This document shows, piece after piece, positions 34,329 through 45,975 of a stretch of DNA of 64,000 nucleotides. A program made the translations under genes and the position numbers. Below the pieces are notes generated by a model, which had not been told where the DNA came from, made no database searches, and saw only the letters and a list, made by a program, of their open reading frames with translations. The stretch is from Rhodococcus sp. Leaf247 (GTDB lineage: Bacteria; Actinomycetota; Actinomycetes; Mycobacteriales; Mycobacteriaceae). Location: contig NZ_LMRP01000002.1 of NCBI RefSeq assembly GCF_001426185.1, forward strand, positions 62,157 to 126,156. Reading direction: 5' to 3'. The number at the start of each line of letters is the position of its first letter. Positions within the stretch are counted from its first letter, which is position 1.

Positions 34329-34456
34329 CAGAAGCCGGACGCCGACGCCTGCGGGCCGAGCGCGGAAACGTTCGATCGACCGTGAATATGCGCCATCCTT
34401 CGAACCCCCGTCCCGTTCCCACCCCTGTAACGGTCTCCCCGACCGCAGTCGTGGAG

Positions 34457-34462
34457 AATATA
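34457..34462 (-). promoter_or_regulatory. Candidate -10 box TATATT upstream of the MinD-like gene
   Basis: One of the few AT-rich hexamers in the 168-nt gap after recD, on the leftward strand about 128 nt before the proposed start. A matching -35 is not convincing. Confidence 0.28.
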
Positions 34463-34496
34463 GCGCACGCGCACGACGTGTGGGCCGGCTCGCGAT

Positions 34497-36386
34497 CTAC
34501 GAACGAGCGGCGAGTGTGGGCGCGTCTCCGAACGGAACGGATGGTTCTCTGCGCAGGCCGCTCGCGCGGAGCACCCGGCGACGAACTCCGGCTCGAACCG
34601 CGGCCTCGCTCCCGATGATGCGCACCGTCGACCGGGACCGCGTGATCGCCGTGTACAGCAGCTCTCGGGTGAGCAGGGACGACATCTCGTCGGGGATGAT
34701 CACCGACACGGTGTCGTACTGACTTCCCTGGCTCCGGTGAATGGTCATCGCGTAGACGGTCTGGGCCGCGGACAGCCGACTCGGGTGCACCAGGAACGGA
34801 TCCGAGCCGCGAGCGAAGGCCGCGACGATGCCGCCCTTGCCGTCGTCGACGACAACTCCCGTGTCTCCGTTGTAGATCCGGTTGTCGTGGTCGTTGACCG
34901 TCACCAGCAGTGGCTGACCGCGGTACCACTGCGAGGCGTCGAGAAACGTTCCGCTGTCGGCTCCGACTCGATCCATCGCCCAGCGAGCCCAGTGGTCCAC
35001 ACCGAACGGACCCTCCCTGTGCGCGCACAGAAGTCGGTGTCCCTCCATGGCCGCCAAGGCGCCGCCGGCATCGCCCCTGCGGGCCGCGTCGGTGACCTCC
35101 CGCGCGGTGCTCACCACGTCGTGCTCCAGGCCGCCCAGCTCGGATGCGGGCCCGAAGACGACAGCAGGGTCGCCGCGCTCCAGCAACCGCATCACCTCGT
35201 CCTCGTTCCCGTCGCGCACCGCGACCGCGAGGTCGGCGATGGCCCCACCGAATCGGCGACCACGGCTCAACCGCACGATGCCGCCGGCCAGACGCCGAAT
35301 CTCCCTCTCGGACAATGCACGTTCCAGCGAATCCGCCGCGGCCGGCACCGAGTCGATGTCCGACCCGACCAGATCCGACACCACAGCGGACACGGTTCCC
35401 GACACGGGCCGCGCCACGAGGTCGGCGAGCACGGCTCCCGCGTCGACCGACGTCAACTGATCCGGATCTCCGACGAGAATGACGCGGGTGTCGGCGCGTA
35501 CCGCTTCGAGGAGTCGACTCATCAACGTCGACGACACCATCGACGTCTCGTCGATCACGACGACGTCGTACGGCAGCCGGTTGTACGCGTCGTAGCGGAA
35601 GCGGCTGCGGCTTCCGGGTTGCCATCCGAGCAGACGATGCAGCGTCATGGCGGTCGTCGTCCCGTCGAGTCCGAGCTCGATGGATTGTTCCGACACCGAT
35701 TCCTGCAGACGAGCCGCGGCCTTGCCGGTAGGTGCCGCCAGCCCGATGCGCACTCCCGGACCGTGCAGGGATGTCAGCAACGCCAGGATGCGAGCGACGG
35801 TGTGGGTCTTCCCGGTCCCGGGGCCACCCGCGATGACCGTCGTCCACCCTGTCGCGGCCAGTGCGGCGGCGATGCGTTGGCGGTCCGGTGCCGTCGCGTC
35901 GGGAAAGTAGCGGTGCAGCGCCGTCCGCACGGCATCGACGTCGACCGTCGGCGCCGACATCGAACGTTCGGCGAGGACGTCGCGAATCATCTTCTCCTGC
36001 AGGAAGTAACGCTGGAGGTAGAGCAACGGCCCTTCCGCGGTATCGATCAGGATCACGGGACGCAGCGGTCCGGTGCTGCCACCGACCACGAGCGGACTGA
36101 CCCGCAGAGCCGCGACCACGGCCGCATCGTCCGGCCACGGCAGCGCCTCGACATCGACGCCGTCGTTCACGGTCACGTCGCGCAGTCGGTTCAGGTCCAG
36201 ACACACCGATCCCGCGCGCACCGCTCGCACGACGAGTGCGACCGCGAACAGCACCAGTTCGTCGGGCTCGTCGCCCAGGATTCCCAGGCGCACGGCCACG
36301 TGGACGTCCGCCGCCGTGAAGGCTCCCGCGTCGTTGAAATCGCGCAGGATCCCCCTGCCTCGCTGCGCGATGCCGCCGGCCGTCAT
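34497..36386 (-). CDS. recD: Exodeoxyribonuclease V alpha subunit
   Basis: A 629-residue SF1B 5'-3' helicase, the RecD subunit of RecBCD. Walker A VIAGGPGTGKTHTVARI (about 180-196), IGLAAPTGKAAARLQES, TLHRLLGW, VVIDETSMVSSTLM (motif II), ILVGDPDQLTSVDAGAVLADL, TVNDHDNRIYNGDTGVV and the final TIHRSQGSQYDTV and LLYTAITRS motifs are all intact. The N-terminal 150 residues match the RecD accessory domain. ATG at 36386 overlaps the recB stop (ATGA). Last gene of the recC-recB-recD operon. Confidence 0.95.
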   Translation of the reverse strand: MTAGGIAQRGRGILRDFNDAGAFTAADVHVAVRLGILGDEPDELVLFAVALVVRAVRAGSVCLDLNRLRDVTVNDGVDVEALPWPDDAAVVAALRVSPLVVGGSTGPLRPVILIDTAEGPLLYLQRYFLQEKMIRDVLAERSMSAPTVDVDAVRTALHRYFPDATAPDRQRIAAALAATGWTTVIAGGPGTGKTHTVARILALLTSLHGPGVRIGLAAPTGKAAARLQESVSEQSIELGLDGTTTAMTLHRLLGWQPGSRSRFRYDAYNRLPYDVVVIDETSMVSSTLMSRLLEAVRADTRVILVGDPDQLTSVDAGAVLADLVARPVSGTVSAVVSDLVGSDIDSVPAAADSLERALSEREIRRLAGGIVRLSRGRRFGGAIADLAVAVRDGNEDEVMRLLERGDPAVVFGPASELGGLEHDVVSTAREVTDAARRGDAGGALAAMEGHRLLCAHREGPFGVDHWARWAMDRVGADSGTFLDASQWYRGQPLLVTVNDHDNRIYNGDTGVVVDDGKGGIVAAFARGSDPFLVHPSRLSAAQTVYAMTIHRSQGSQYDTVSVIIPDEMSSLLTRELLYTAITRSRSTVRIIGSEAAVRAGVRRRVLRASGLRREPSVPFGDAPTLAARS

Positions 36387-39300
36387 GACGACACCCCGGC
36401 CAGCAGGTCGGATGTCTCGGCCACCAAGTCGGCCGAGGGATGCCATTCGAAGACGCCCCGCCCCGGCGGGGTGTCGGGTCCGATCATCGCGCGCACGAAG
36501 TGGTACTGCACACCGCCGAGATGGGTACGCGGATCGTAATCGGGCATCCGCCATCGCAGATATCGATGTACCGCAACCGAATACAGCAACGCCTGCAAGG
36601 GATAGTGGGACTCCATCATCTCGGCCGCCATGGCGGGAACAGTGAAATCGTCGACGGTGAGGTCGCCGCTCTTGATGCGGTTCGTCTTGTAGTCCACGAC
36701 GACGAACCGGGGGTGCGCACCGTCCTGCACCCTCAACACCGTGTCGATGCTCCCGGTGAGGTAGCCGCGAAGCCGGCGGTCGTCCAGTCGCCGCATCCGC
36801 TGTGGGTAGGGCGCGAGGACATGGTCGGGTTCGAGGTGGCGAGCCAACAGGTCGGCGATCGAGTGGACGGTCACGACGGCGGACGCGGGGGCGTCCCCAC
36901 CGGTCAGGGGCAGTTCGAAGTCCATCTCGGCGAGCCGGTCGGCGGGCGTGAAGTCCGCCAGTGTCCCGAAGCCGAGAGGGGTCCGCAGAACGGAGGTCAG
37001 GGCCGTGGCCAGATGAGCAGGGTCGAGGTCGGCCCCGTGTGCGTCCGCCGCCTCGAGGCATCGACGAAGCACCTCCTCGTCGAGGTCGGGTGCCGCCGTG
37101 TCGACGTACTCGAGGATCTCGTGGACGAGTGTTCCGAATGCCGCGCCGGCCGGGAGACCGTTCATCGGCGACGGAAGTCCGGTGGACTCGGCGGTGGCGA
37201 ACGGATCGTCGGTCGGCTCGTCACCGATGGTGATCTCGTCCGACTCCGCCGCCTCCGCGGCCTGCTCGTGCGCACCGGCCGTCAACGCGGAATACGACGT
37301 GCGTCGCCACGATGTATCCAGAACCCGGTCGTAGGACGCCGCCGCGAGCGGTTCGCTCTCGCGCGCGAGTACGCGCGCCGGACGCTCGATCACAGGTACG
37401 CCGACCACCTGCTCGACCACGATCGACGAGCCCGCGCGGGTCTGCAGAGCGATCAGCGTCGCCGCGTCGTCGACCAGTTTCACTTTCGGCTCGGGCTCCG
37501 AGACGCCGGGCGCGCGGCCCAGCAGCAGGCGGTGCAGCGGAGACGTCTCGGTGGTGGCAGTCGGCGCCCACCACAGCACGATGCGCGACTTGGCACGAGT
37601 GAGCGCCACGTACAGCAGTCGTAGCTCCTCGCCGTCGGCCTCTTTGTCGTGCACCTGCTTCCGTGCGTGATAGCCGGGATGTTTCACCCCGCCGACATCG
37701 AGAATGCGACGGCCGTTCTCATGGAACAGCAGGGACGACGGCGTGAACGTCCCGAAGGGGCTCCAGGAGTACGGGATGTAGACGACCGGAAACTCGAGTC
37801 CTTTCATGGCGTGGACTGTCGCAATCTGGACGGCCTCGGCATCACTGTCCAACCGGCGGCTGCGGTCGGGAACGGAACCGCTCGACGGTTCCCGCACACG
37901 ATCGCCCAGCCACCTGGCCAGCGACGCCACACCACGCCCGTCCTCGAGCGACTGCCGCTGCAGGAGTTGAGCGATGTGGCGGAGGTCCGTCAGGTCACGC
38001 TCCCCCGTCTCGGTGGCCAACAGACGCTGCTGCAGACCCATGGTCGACGTGAGGTTCTCGACCATCGCCGCGAACCCGGCACGGGCGGCGAGTCCACTCC
38101 ATTCACGGAACCGCGCACTCAACTCGGCCGTCGCGGAGTCGCCGCGGTCGTCCAGGTGCTGCGCCGTCCACCCCACCAGAGGGGACAGGGCGGCGCGCCG
38201 CACGACGTCGGCGCGATGCGGCTGCTCGAGCGCCTGCACGACGCGGAGCCAGTGTCCCGCGGCATCGGTCTCGAACACGGACGAGCCACTGGAGAGGACC
38301 GAGGGAACACCCGCTCTATCGAGCGCGGAGCGCACCATGTCCGCCTGGCGTCCTGTCCGCACCAGCACGGCGATGTCTCCGGGTGCGATCGGGCGGATGC
38401 CGTCGCCGTCGTCGAACGTCGTCCCGCCGTCGAGAAACTCGATGATGTCGCGCGCCACGTCGTCCGCGATCCGGACACGGACCTTGTCCGTTGCGGGCAA
38501 CCCCCTCCCGTTGAGAGGACCCGATCCGGAGCGCCCGAACACTCTGAGCCGCAAAGGAACCAGTGGACCGTCGGGACCGGTGAGCCGGCGCTCCGAGTGC
38601 GAGGCAGTAACCGGCGAGACGACGATGTCGGGATGACCGAGCGCAGCACCGCCGTACAGATGGGCGAGTGAGTCGATCAGCGCGGCGTCGCTCCGCCAGT
38701 TGGTGGACAAGGCCATGTGCCTGTCGGCGACCGCGACGGCATCGAGGTAGCTGAGCACCTCGGCCCCTCGGAACGCATAGATGGCCTGCTTCGGGTCGCC
38801 CACCAGGATCAGGGCTCCGTGACCGTGGAACGCGCGCTGCAGGATCGTCCACTGCAGCGGATCGGTGTCCTGGAACTCGTCGACGAGGACGACACTGAAC
38901 TTCTCCCGCACGCGCGCGCACGCAGCGTCCCCGTGGATCGGGTCCGTGAGGACGTCGTGCAGCAGGACGAGAAGGTCGTCGAAGTCGCGCACACCCAGGC
39001 GACGCTTGCGGCGCTCGACCTCGGTCCGGGCCGCGCCGGCGAGACGGACGCGTTGGCCGCCGACGGTGTCCGCCGGAGCGTCGGGACTCAGTTCGGCACG
39101 GCGATCTCGCACGGCGTCCCGCGCGATCGATCTCGCGTCGGCGAGTGTCATCGGGGGTGACCCGTGCTCCCTGCTGTAGCGGCTGAGATAGACATCGTCG
39201 GCAACGTCGACGACCACGTCGTCCACCGATTCGACGAACGTCGCAGTCGGCTCACGCTCACCGGCGATTCCCAGCCCGTCCAGCATGCGCTGGCAGAAGC

Positions 39301-39670
39301 TGTGCGTCGTGGCGATGGTTCCGGCATCGAACTCCGACAGCGCGGTGAGCAGGCGTCGACGGCGTTCCTCCACCACGACGTCGTCGGCATCGGCGAGATA
39401 GGCCACCAGTTCGTCCCGATCACCGCGTGCCGACGCCGGATCGGCCAACGACGCGGCAAGTCCGGTGAAGCGGTCGCGGGTGCGCTCGCGCAGCTCGCGG
39501 GTGGCGCCTCTGCTGAAGGTCACCAGAAGCACTCCTGCAATATCGGTGATGCCCTCGGCCACGTAGCGTGCGGCGAGTCCGACTATCGCATAGGTCTTTC
39601 CGGTTCCCGCGCTCGCTTCGAGCACCGTCGTGCCGAGCGGAAGGGGGCCGGTGAGGTCGAAGGAACTCAT
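36383..39670 (-). CDS. recB: Exodeoxyribonuclease V beta subunit
   Basis: A 1095-residue UvrD-type 3'-5' helicase with C-terminal nuclease. Walker A LEASAGTGKTYAI (about 18-30), TTHSFCQRML, FDDLLVLLHDVL, VVLVDEFQDTDPLQW (Walker B), LVGDPKQAIYAFRGA, VQIATVHAMKGLEFPVVY and LLYVALTRAKSR are the helicase motifs. The nuclease site is GSIDTVLRV....FVVVDYKTNRI. The ATG at 39670 overlaps the recC stop, and MSSFDLTGPLPLGTTVLEASAGTGKT is the usual RecB beginning; in-frame upstream codons fall inside recC. With recC and recD it forms the DNA break-processing complex. Confidence 0.95.
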   Translation of the reverse strand: MSSFDLTGPLPLGTTVLEASAGTGKTYAIVGLAARYVAEGITDIAGVLLVTFSRGATRELRERTRDRFTGLAASLADPASARGDRDELVAYLADADDVVVEERRRRLLTALSEFDAGTIATTHSFCQRMLDGLGIAGEREPTATFVESVDDVVVDVADDVYLSRYSREHGSPPMTLADARSIARDAVRDRRAELSPDAPADTVGGQRVRLAGAARTEVERRKRRLGVRDFDDLLVLLHDVLTDPIHGDAACARVREKFSVVLVDEFQDTDPLQWTILQRAFHGHGALILVGDPKQAIYAFRGAEVLSYLDAVAVADRHMALSTNWRSDAALIDSLAHLYGGAALGHPDIVVSPVTASHSERRLTGPDGPLVPLRLRVFGRSGSGPLNGRGLPATDKVRVRIADDVARDIIEFLDGGTTFDDGDGIRPIAPGDIAVLVRTGRQADMVRSALDRAGVPSVLSSGSSVFETDAAGHWLRVVQALEQPHRADVVRRAALSPLVGWTAQHLDDRGDSATAELSARFREWSGLAARAGFAAMVENLTSTMGLQQRLLATETGERDLTDLRHIAQLLQRQSLEDGRGVASLARWLGDRVREPSSGSVPDRSRRLDSDAEAVQIATVHAMKGLEFPVVYIPYSWSPFGTFTPSSLLFHENGRRILDVGGVKHPGYHARKQVHDKEADGEELRLLYVALTRAKSRIVLWWAPTATTETSPLHRLLLGRAPGVSEPEPKVKLVDDAATLIALQTRAGSSIVVEQVVGVPVIERPARVLARESEPLAAASYDRVLDTSWRRTSYSALTAGAHEQAAEAAESDEITIGDEPTDDPFATAESTGLPSPMNGLPAGAAFGTLVHEILEYVDTAAPDLDEEVLRRCLEAADAHGADLDPAHLATALTSVLRTPLGFGTLADFTPADRLAEMDFELPLTGGDAPASAVVTVHSIADLLARHLEPDHVLAPYPQRMRRLDDRRLRGYLTGSIDTVLRVQDGAHPRFVVVDYKTNRIKSGDLTVDDFTVPAMAAEMMESHYPLQALLYSVAVHRYLRWRMPDYDPRTHLGGVQYHFVRAMIGPDTPPGRGVFEWHPSADLVAETSDLLAGVSS

Positions 39671-42600
39671 GACACCTTCTCGTGGTTCAGGAGCGGAGAC
39701 CAGAGACGGCGTGCCAGCACACCGAACCGCGTGGTGTCGGGCGACCACGTCGCTTCCTCGTCGGTGGGTCTCGCTGCCGACAGGACCGAGAAGTCCACCC
39801 CGGCGCCGTGCACCAGCACGATCCCCGCATCGGTCACGTCGCCGAACTTGCCCGAGAATTCGTAGCGGGCGGCATCCAGCGCCATCTCCTCGCTGACACC
39901 TCGCGCAGCCTTGTTCGCGTACGCCTCACCGGCTTTGAGCGCGGCGGGCAGCGGTTCGCGCAGTCCACGTTCACGAAGGTCCACCAGGTCGGCGAGGACG
40001 CGCCGAGGGTCGTCGGGCGCATGCAGGAGCGAGCGTGCCACCGGGCGAGACGACCTGCCTCGCGCCGTCGTGATCGCCGTCCAGTCCGAGACCTGATGGG
40101 GCGGCGACTGCGCCGTGACCGCGAGCAGGTGCACCCATGCCTCGAGGCGACGCTTCGGAGCCATCCGTGAATAGCTCGTGCGGGCGATGGTGGTGCCGTG
40201 AACGCCCGGCACGGTGCCCGTCAACCGTCGGCCGTCGCCGAGGTCCACCACGATGTCGACGGATTCGGGTGGCCCGGTGTGCACGTCGGCGGCCGCGGTC
40301 GCGATGGGAACCACGGCCTCCTCGATCGCTGTCAGCAGGCGGACTCCCTGCTCGAACGGGGGCAGCGTGCCGCGTCGCCACTCCGCCGCCTTGAAGTCGG
40401 CGATGTCGACACCCTTCAGGAGTGCCGTCAGCATCCGCTCGCCGATGTTCCACGTCGTCAAGGCATCCGGATCGACAGCGAGCGCGTCCTCGACATCGTC
40501 GTTCGACTCCGACAGTCCAATAATCAGGCGCTGCCGCAGGAACGCGGTGACCGGGCTCTGCGCGAAGGAGACCAGCTGCGCGAGATCGATGTCGGACGAG
40601 GGCCTCGCCGGCAGTGGCCGGTCGAGAAAACCGACACGCTCGTGCGGTGCTCGCGTGGCCGCGACGGCGCCGGCCAGTGCCGCGGTGTCGAACCCGAAGG
40701 GATTGCGCCCGTCGAACAGCGAGGAATCGAACGGCTGCAACGGATGCCGAGTCACCGGGTCGACACCGGCTGTGACAGCGACGACGTCGATGAGCTCCGC
40801 CAGCGGAATGGCCGGCGGCTCGTGCGCTCCGGTCACCGGGTCGGCGCCCGTATGGAAGAGCACCAGTGTGTCGCCCGCCGACATGACCGCGTCGAGAAGA
40901 AGTTGACGGTCCTCGCTGCGGACGTCCCGCTCACCGATCAGCGGATCGCGGCCCAACGCATCGTCTCCGTCGAGGTGACCGGCGCGGGGAAATACCTCGT
41001 CGTCCAGCCCGAGCAGCACCACGACCCGGTGGGGCACGGACCTCATGGGGACCATCGTGCACACGGTCAGCTCGCCGGTGCGAAAGTTCGACCGGGTGGG
41101 CCTGCCGGCGAGCCTGTCCCGCAGCATGGCGCGGACATCGGCGATCACGAGCGGTACGTCGTCGCCGTCCTGGAATGCGGACGACAACTCTCTCGATGCG
41201 TCGACTCGCTGCCAGGAGTCGGCCGGGTGGACATCGGTGAGCAGGTCGACGACGGACAGCAACCGCTCGCGCCACACGCGTCCGGGATGCTCCCCCTTCA
41301 TCTCGTGCAGAACCTTCGACACCCGGTCGACGAGTTCCGCATAGCGGCCCACCAGGTCGATGTCGTTGCCGTCGACGTCGTCCACGGGGAGGGCCAGACC
41401 CAACCAGTCCCCGGTGGTCTCGTCCGCAGCCACGCCCAGCAGCAACCGATCCATCGCGAACTTGAAAGTGTTCTGAGGAAAGTCACGGAGCCCGAACGCG
41501 GTGCGCTGCAGTGTGTCGATTCCCCACCGCGCACCCGACACCCGCGTCCATTCCCGTAGCCGCTCGAGGTCTTCGTCGGCGAAGCGGAAGCAGGTCCGAA
41601 CTGCTTCTGTCGCAGCCAGATCGAGCATCTGCGTGGCGGTCACTCGGCCGCCGGCCATGTCGATCGTCGCGGCGACGACATCGAGAACCGGATTGGTGCG
41701 GCGCAGCCCCCGATCGGCGAGCCGAACGCGGAGGCCGTGGGCCGGGTGGACCGGCCCGTCCTCCGTGGTGCCCGTATTGCCGAACGCTGCTCGCACCAGC
41801 GGTGCGAACGTCTCGACATCCGGGCACATGATCAGAACGTCCCGCGGCTCCAGCGTCGGGTCGTCCTGGAAGAGGTGCAGGAGGGTGTCCCGGAGTACGT
41901 CGACCTGACGCGCGGGCCCGTGGCAGGCGTGGATCCGGATGCTGCCGTCCATGCCGGGGACGGCCCGTGCTGCGGGTGCACGATCGGCGACGATGTCCCG
42001 CTGGAGGCGGCCGAGCACGGTGTCGGGCAGGTCCGCTGCAGGAAGGTGGTGGTCGGAATCCGCCAGCGGTACGAGGAGCGGCTGCAGTTCGCGGACGTCC
42101 CGCGCGAGGCTGACCAGGAGCGGATGCCCCGTCGTGATCGGAATCCGGCTGTCCGACCGGCGCGCGTTCCGCGGGGTATCGGCCGGTGCGGCACCGGACC
42201 ACAGGGCCGGACTGGGGTGCGGAAGCCACAGGTGGACGTCGCGCCGAACCGCGACCGCGCGAAGAACGAGCCGTTGCATCGTAGACAGTCGCGTAGCGCC
42301 GAACAGTGACAGACGGGACGGCAGGCCTATCTCGTCGGGTCGCTCGGCGAGTGCGTCGCACACCTCGTCCAGACGCTCGGCCGGGCTCGGAACGGCGACG
42401 ACATCGCGGATCTGCCGCCACAGTCGGGCCTGCCATACGAGGTCGGGAGCAAGCGGAGCGCCGGCGCCGTCGGTGTCCCGGCCGTTCGCCCAGTCGAGGA
42501 TCATCTGCGGGCGTTGCGCCTGATAGGAGCGGAACAGCGACGAGACGTGCGACGCCGTCGACCAGCGCCGGCCGCGGCGGTGATCGTCCGGCGCTGCACC

Positions 42601-42972
42601 GACGCCGCCGATGCTGTTCGCGAGCACCGCACACCACGGCTCGCCGATGCATGCGTCGATGACGCGCAGCGTCGTCCACAGCAACGGACCGGCGGCCCAG
42701 GGGTCGGAGTCGACACTCACTCCGGACATCACGCTCACGGCGTCCTCGACCAGCGCCGACGGTGACGGGAAACTGATATTGGCCGCGATCCCGTCCGATC
42801 CGGACTGCGTTCCCAGAGCTCCGGAGAGGCTCTGCTGCAACCACCGCTCGACACCCTTGGCAGGGACGGACACCACCTCGGGAGTGAACGGGTCGGCGAG
42901 CGGCTCGCGCAGCAGGTCCGCCAATCCGGCCGCCAATGTGCTCGCGCGTTCGGCGCGGTGAAGCACGAGCAC
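39667..42972 (-). CDS. recC: Exodeoxyribonuclease V gamma subunit
   Basis: An 1101-residue RecC, the inactive-helicase subunit that scans for recombination hot spots. LVLHRAERASTLAAGLADLL and VVSVPAKGVERWLQQSLS at the N-terminus, LWLPHPSP, RDVLIMCPDVETFAPLV, RVRLADRGLR and VVVLLGLDDEVFPRAGH are typical. I choose the GTG at 42972 because GGGGAG lies 6 nt upstream and the product then begins like other RecC proteins. A longer form from GTG 43059 would run over the promoter region of aspA. First gene of recC-recB-recD, with 4-nt overlap to recB. Confidence 0.92.
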   Translation of the reverse strand: MLVLHRAERASTLAAGLADLLREPLADPFTPEVVSVPAKGVERWLQQSLSGALGTQSGSDGIAANISFPSPSALVEDAVSVMSGVSVDSDPWAAGPLLWTTLRVIDACIGEPWCAVLANSIGGVGAAPDDHRRGRRWSTASHVSSLFRSYQAQRPQMILDWANGRDTDGAGAPLAPDLVWQARLWRQIRDVVAVPSPAERLDEVCDALAERPDEIGLPSRLSLFGATRLSTMQRLVLRAVAVRRDVHLWLPHPSPALWSGAAPADTPRNARRSDSRIPITTGHPLLVSLARDVRELQPLLVPLADSDHHLPAADLPDTVLGRLQRDIVADRAPAARAVPGMDGSIRIHACHGPARQVDVLRDTLLHLFQDDPTLEPRDVLIMCPDVETFAPLVRAAFGNTGTTEDGPVHPAHGLRVRLADRGLRRTNPVLDVVAATIDMAGGRVTATQMLDLAATEAVRTCFRFADEDLERLREWTRVSGARWGIDTLQRTAFGLRDFPQNTFKFAMDRLLLGVAADETTGDWLGLALPVDDVDGNDIDLVGRYAELVDRVSKVLHEMKGEHPGRVWRERLLSVVDLLTDVHPADSWQRVDASRELSSAFQDGDDVPLVIADVRAMLRDRLAGRPTRSNFRTGELTVCTMVPMRSVPHRVVVLLGLDDEVFPRAGHLDGDDALGRDPLIGERDVRSEDRQLLLDAVMSAGDTLVLFHTGADPVTGAHEPPAIPLAELIDVVAVTAGVDPVTRHPLQPFDSSLFDGRNPFGFDTAALAGAVAATRAPHERVGFLDRPLPARPSSDIDLAQLVSFAQSPVTAFLRQRLIIGLSESNDDVEDALAVDPDALTTWNIGERMLTALLKGVDIADFKAAEWRRGTLPPFEQGVRLLTAIEEAVVPIATAAADVHTGPPESVDIVVDLGDGRRLTGTVPGVHGTTIARTSYSRMAPKRRLEAWVHLLAVTAQSPPHQVSDWTAITTARGRSSRPVARSLLHAPDDPRRVLADLVDLRERGLREPLPAALKAGEAYANKAARGVSEEMALDAARYEFSGKFGDVTDAGIVLVHGAGVDFSVLSAARPTDEEATWSPDTTRFGVLARRLWSPLLNHEKVS

Positions 42973-43033
42973 GTCGATCTCCCCTCGGGTCGGTTCCGGA
43001 CCGACCGTAACGCGTGCCTCCGACACCCGACCG

Positions 43034-43062
43034 TTGACAACCGGTGTGCCGTGGTTCACACT
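43034..43062 (+). promoter_or_regulatory. Candidate sigma-A promoter of the aspA operon
   Basis: TTGACA (43034-43039) followed after a 17-nt spacer by CACACT (43057-43062). The -35 is perfect, the -10 weak. It lies in the gap between recC and aspA only if the shorter RecC start is right. Confidence 0.45.
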
Positions 43063-43065
43063 TCA

Positions 43066-43086
43066 CCTGTCAGACAGCCTGACAGG
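43066..43086. promoter_or_regulatory. 8-bp perfect inverted repeat upstream of aspA
   Basis: CCTGTCAG (43066-43073) and CTGACAGG (43079-43086) separated by 5 nt, placed just after the candidate -10 and before the ribosome site GAAGGAG. The position fits a repressor operator controlling the aspartate/asparagine operon. Confidence 0.5.
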
Positions 43087-43103
43087 AACCGAAGGAGATC
43101 ACC

Positions 43104-44501
<1,398 letters not shown>

Positions 44502-44508
44502 GGACACC

Positions 44509-45975
44509 ATGACGATTCCCACCACCGAGCACCAGGGCGCCGACGAGGCCCTCCACGCCGCCGAGAACGACGGCTATCACAAGGGTTTGAAAACGCGGCA
44601 GGTCCAGATGATCGCCATCGGCGGCGCGATCGGAACCGGCCTCTTCATGGGTGCCGGTGGGCGGCTCGCGCAAGCCGGCCCGGCACTCGTCATCGCCTAC
44701 GCGGTCTGCGGGTTCTTCGCATTTCTCATTCTGCGCGCGCTGGGCGAACTGGTTCTGCATCGTCCGACATCCGGGTCGTTCGTCTCCTACGCCCGTGAAT
44801 TCTTCGGTGAGAAGGCAGCATTCGTCTCCGGATGGCTCTACTGGCTGAACTGGTCGATGACCGCAGTCGTCGACGTGACCGCCGTGGCGCTGTACATGAA
44901 CTTCTTCGGGCGGTACTGGGATCCGATCGCCTCGGTCCCGCAGTGGGTCTTCGCGCTCGCCGCACTGGTGCTGGTTCTGTCCCTGAACCTGGTGTCGGTG
45001 AAAGTGTTCGGGGAACTCGAATTCTGGTTCGCCTTGATCAAGGTCGTCGCCCTGGTCGCATTCCTGTGCATCGGGCTCTTCCTCCTCGTGAAGGGGACAC
45101 CGAACCAGGAGCAGGGATTGTCGATGATCGCCGACAACGGCGGTCTGATTCCCAACGGTCTGCTGCCCGCCGTCGTCATCATCCAGGGCGTCGTCTTCGC
45201 CTACGCCTCTATCGAGCTGGTCGGCACCGCCGCGGGCGAGACGCCGAACCCCGAGAAGGTCATCCCGAAGGCGATCAACACCGTCATCATTCGTATCGCC
45301 GTCTTCTACGTCGGGTCGGTGCTCCTGTTGTCGCTGCTTCTTCCCTACTCCGCCTACCGGGCCGGTGAGAGCCCGTTCGTCACGTTCTTCGGATCGATCG
45401 GAGTCGAGGGTGCCGACACGGCCATGAATCTCATCGTTCTCACCGCGGCCCTGTCGTCTCTCAATGCCGGTCTGTATTCGACCGGACGCATTCTGCGGTC
45501 CATGGCCGCTGCCGGAAGCGCGCCGCGCTTCGCGATGAAGATGAGCAAGGCCGGCGTGCCCTACGGCGGGATCCTGCTGACGGCAGCGGTTACTCTGCTC
45601 GGAGTGGTGCTCAACGCCGTCGTTCCGGAGCAAGCTTTCGAGATCGTGCTGAATCTCGCGGCACTCGGCATCGTCAGCGCGTGGGCCATGATCGTGCTGT
45701 GCCAGCTCAAGCTCTGGCACCTGTCGAAGGAGGGCGTGGTGGCGCGGCCGTCCTTCCGGTTGTTCGGCGCCCCGTACACCGGCATCGCCACCCTGGTCTT
45801 CCTGGTGGTCGTCCTGATCCTGATGGGCTTCGACTACCCGATCGGCACCTGGACGCTGGCCTCCCTTTTGGTGATCGTTCCCGCGCTGGCCATCGGCTGG
45901 CGCGCGGCGCGCCCGGGCATCGAGCGTCTCGCCCGCGAGCGTGCTCGTGCGGGAGGGGGAACGGTCGCCCGATGA
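44509..45975 (+). CDS. ansP: Amino acid permease, probable L-asparagine permease
   Basis: A 488-residue 12-helix amino acid/polyamine/cation transporter of the AAT family. [25 protein letters not shown] in helix 1, [44 protein letters not shown] and [26 protein letters not shown] are family signatures; the W-N-W and DVTA pattern is close to asparagine permeases. ATG at 44509 lies 7 nt after the aspA stop; its stop overlaps the asparaginase start (ATGA). Placement between aspA and ansA supports asparagine (or aspartate) uptake. Confidence 0.87.
   Translation: MTIPTTEHQGADEALHAAENDGYHKGLKTRQVQMIAIGGAIGTGLFMGAGGRLAQAGPALVIAYAVCGFFAFLILRALGELVLHRPTSGSFVSYAREFFGEKAAFVSGWLYWLNWSMTAVVDVTAVALYMNFFGRYWDPIASVPQWVFALAALVLVLSLNLVSVKVFGELEFWFALIKVVALVAFLCIGLFLLVKGTPNQEQGLSMIADNGGLIPNGLLPAVVIIQGVVFAYASIELVGTAAGETPNPEKVIPKAINTVIIRIAVFYVGSVLLLSLLLPYSAYRAGESPFVTFFGSIGVEGADTAMNLIVLTAALSSLNAGLYSTGRILRSMAAAGSAPRFAMKMSKAGVPYGGILLTAAVTLLGVVLNAVVPEQAFEIVLNLAALGIVSAWAMIVLCQLKLWHLSKEGVVARPSFRLFGAPYTGIATLVFLVVVLILMGFDYPIGTWTLASLLVIVPALAIGWRAARPGIERLARERARAGGGTVAR

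Noticed and set aside
42973-43059. Longer RecC from GTG at 43059
   Set aside because: The GTG at 42972 has a good ribosome site and gives the family N-terminus; the longer form would add 29 unrelated residues over the aspA promoter.
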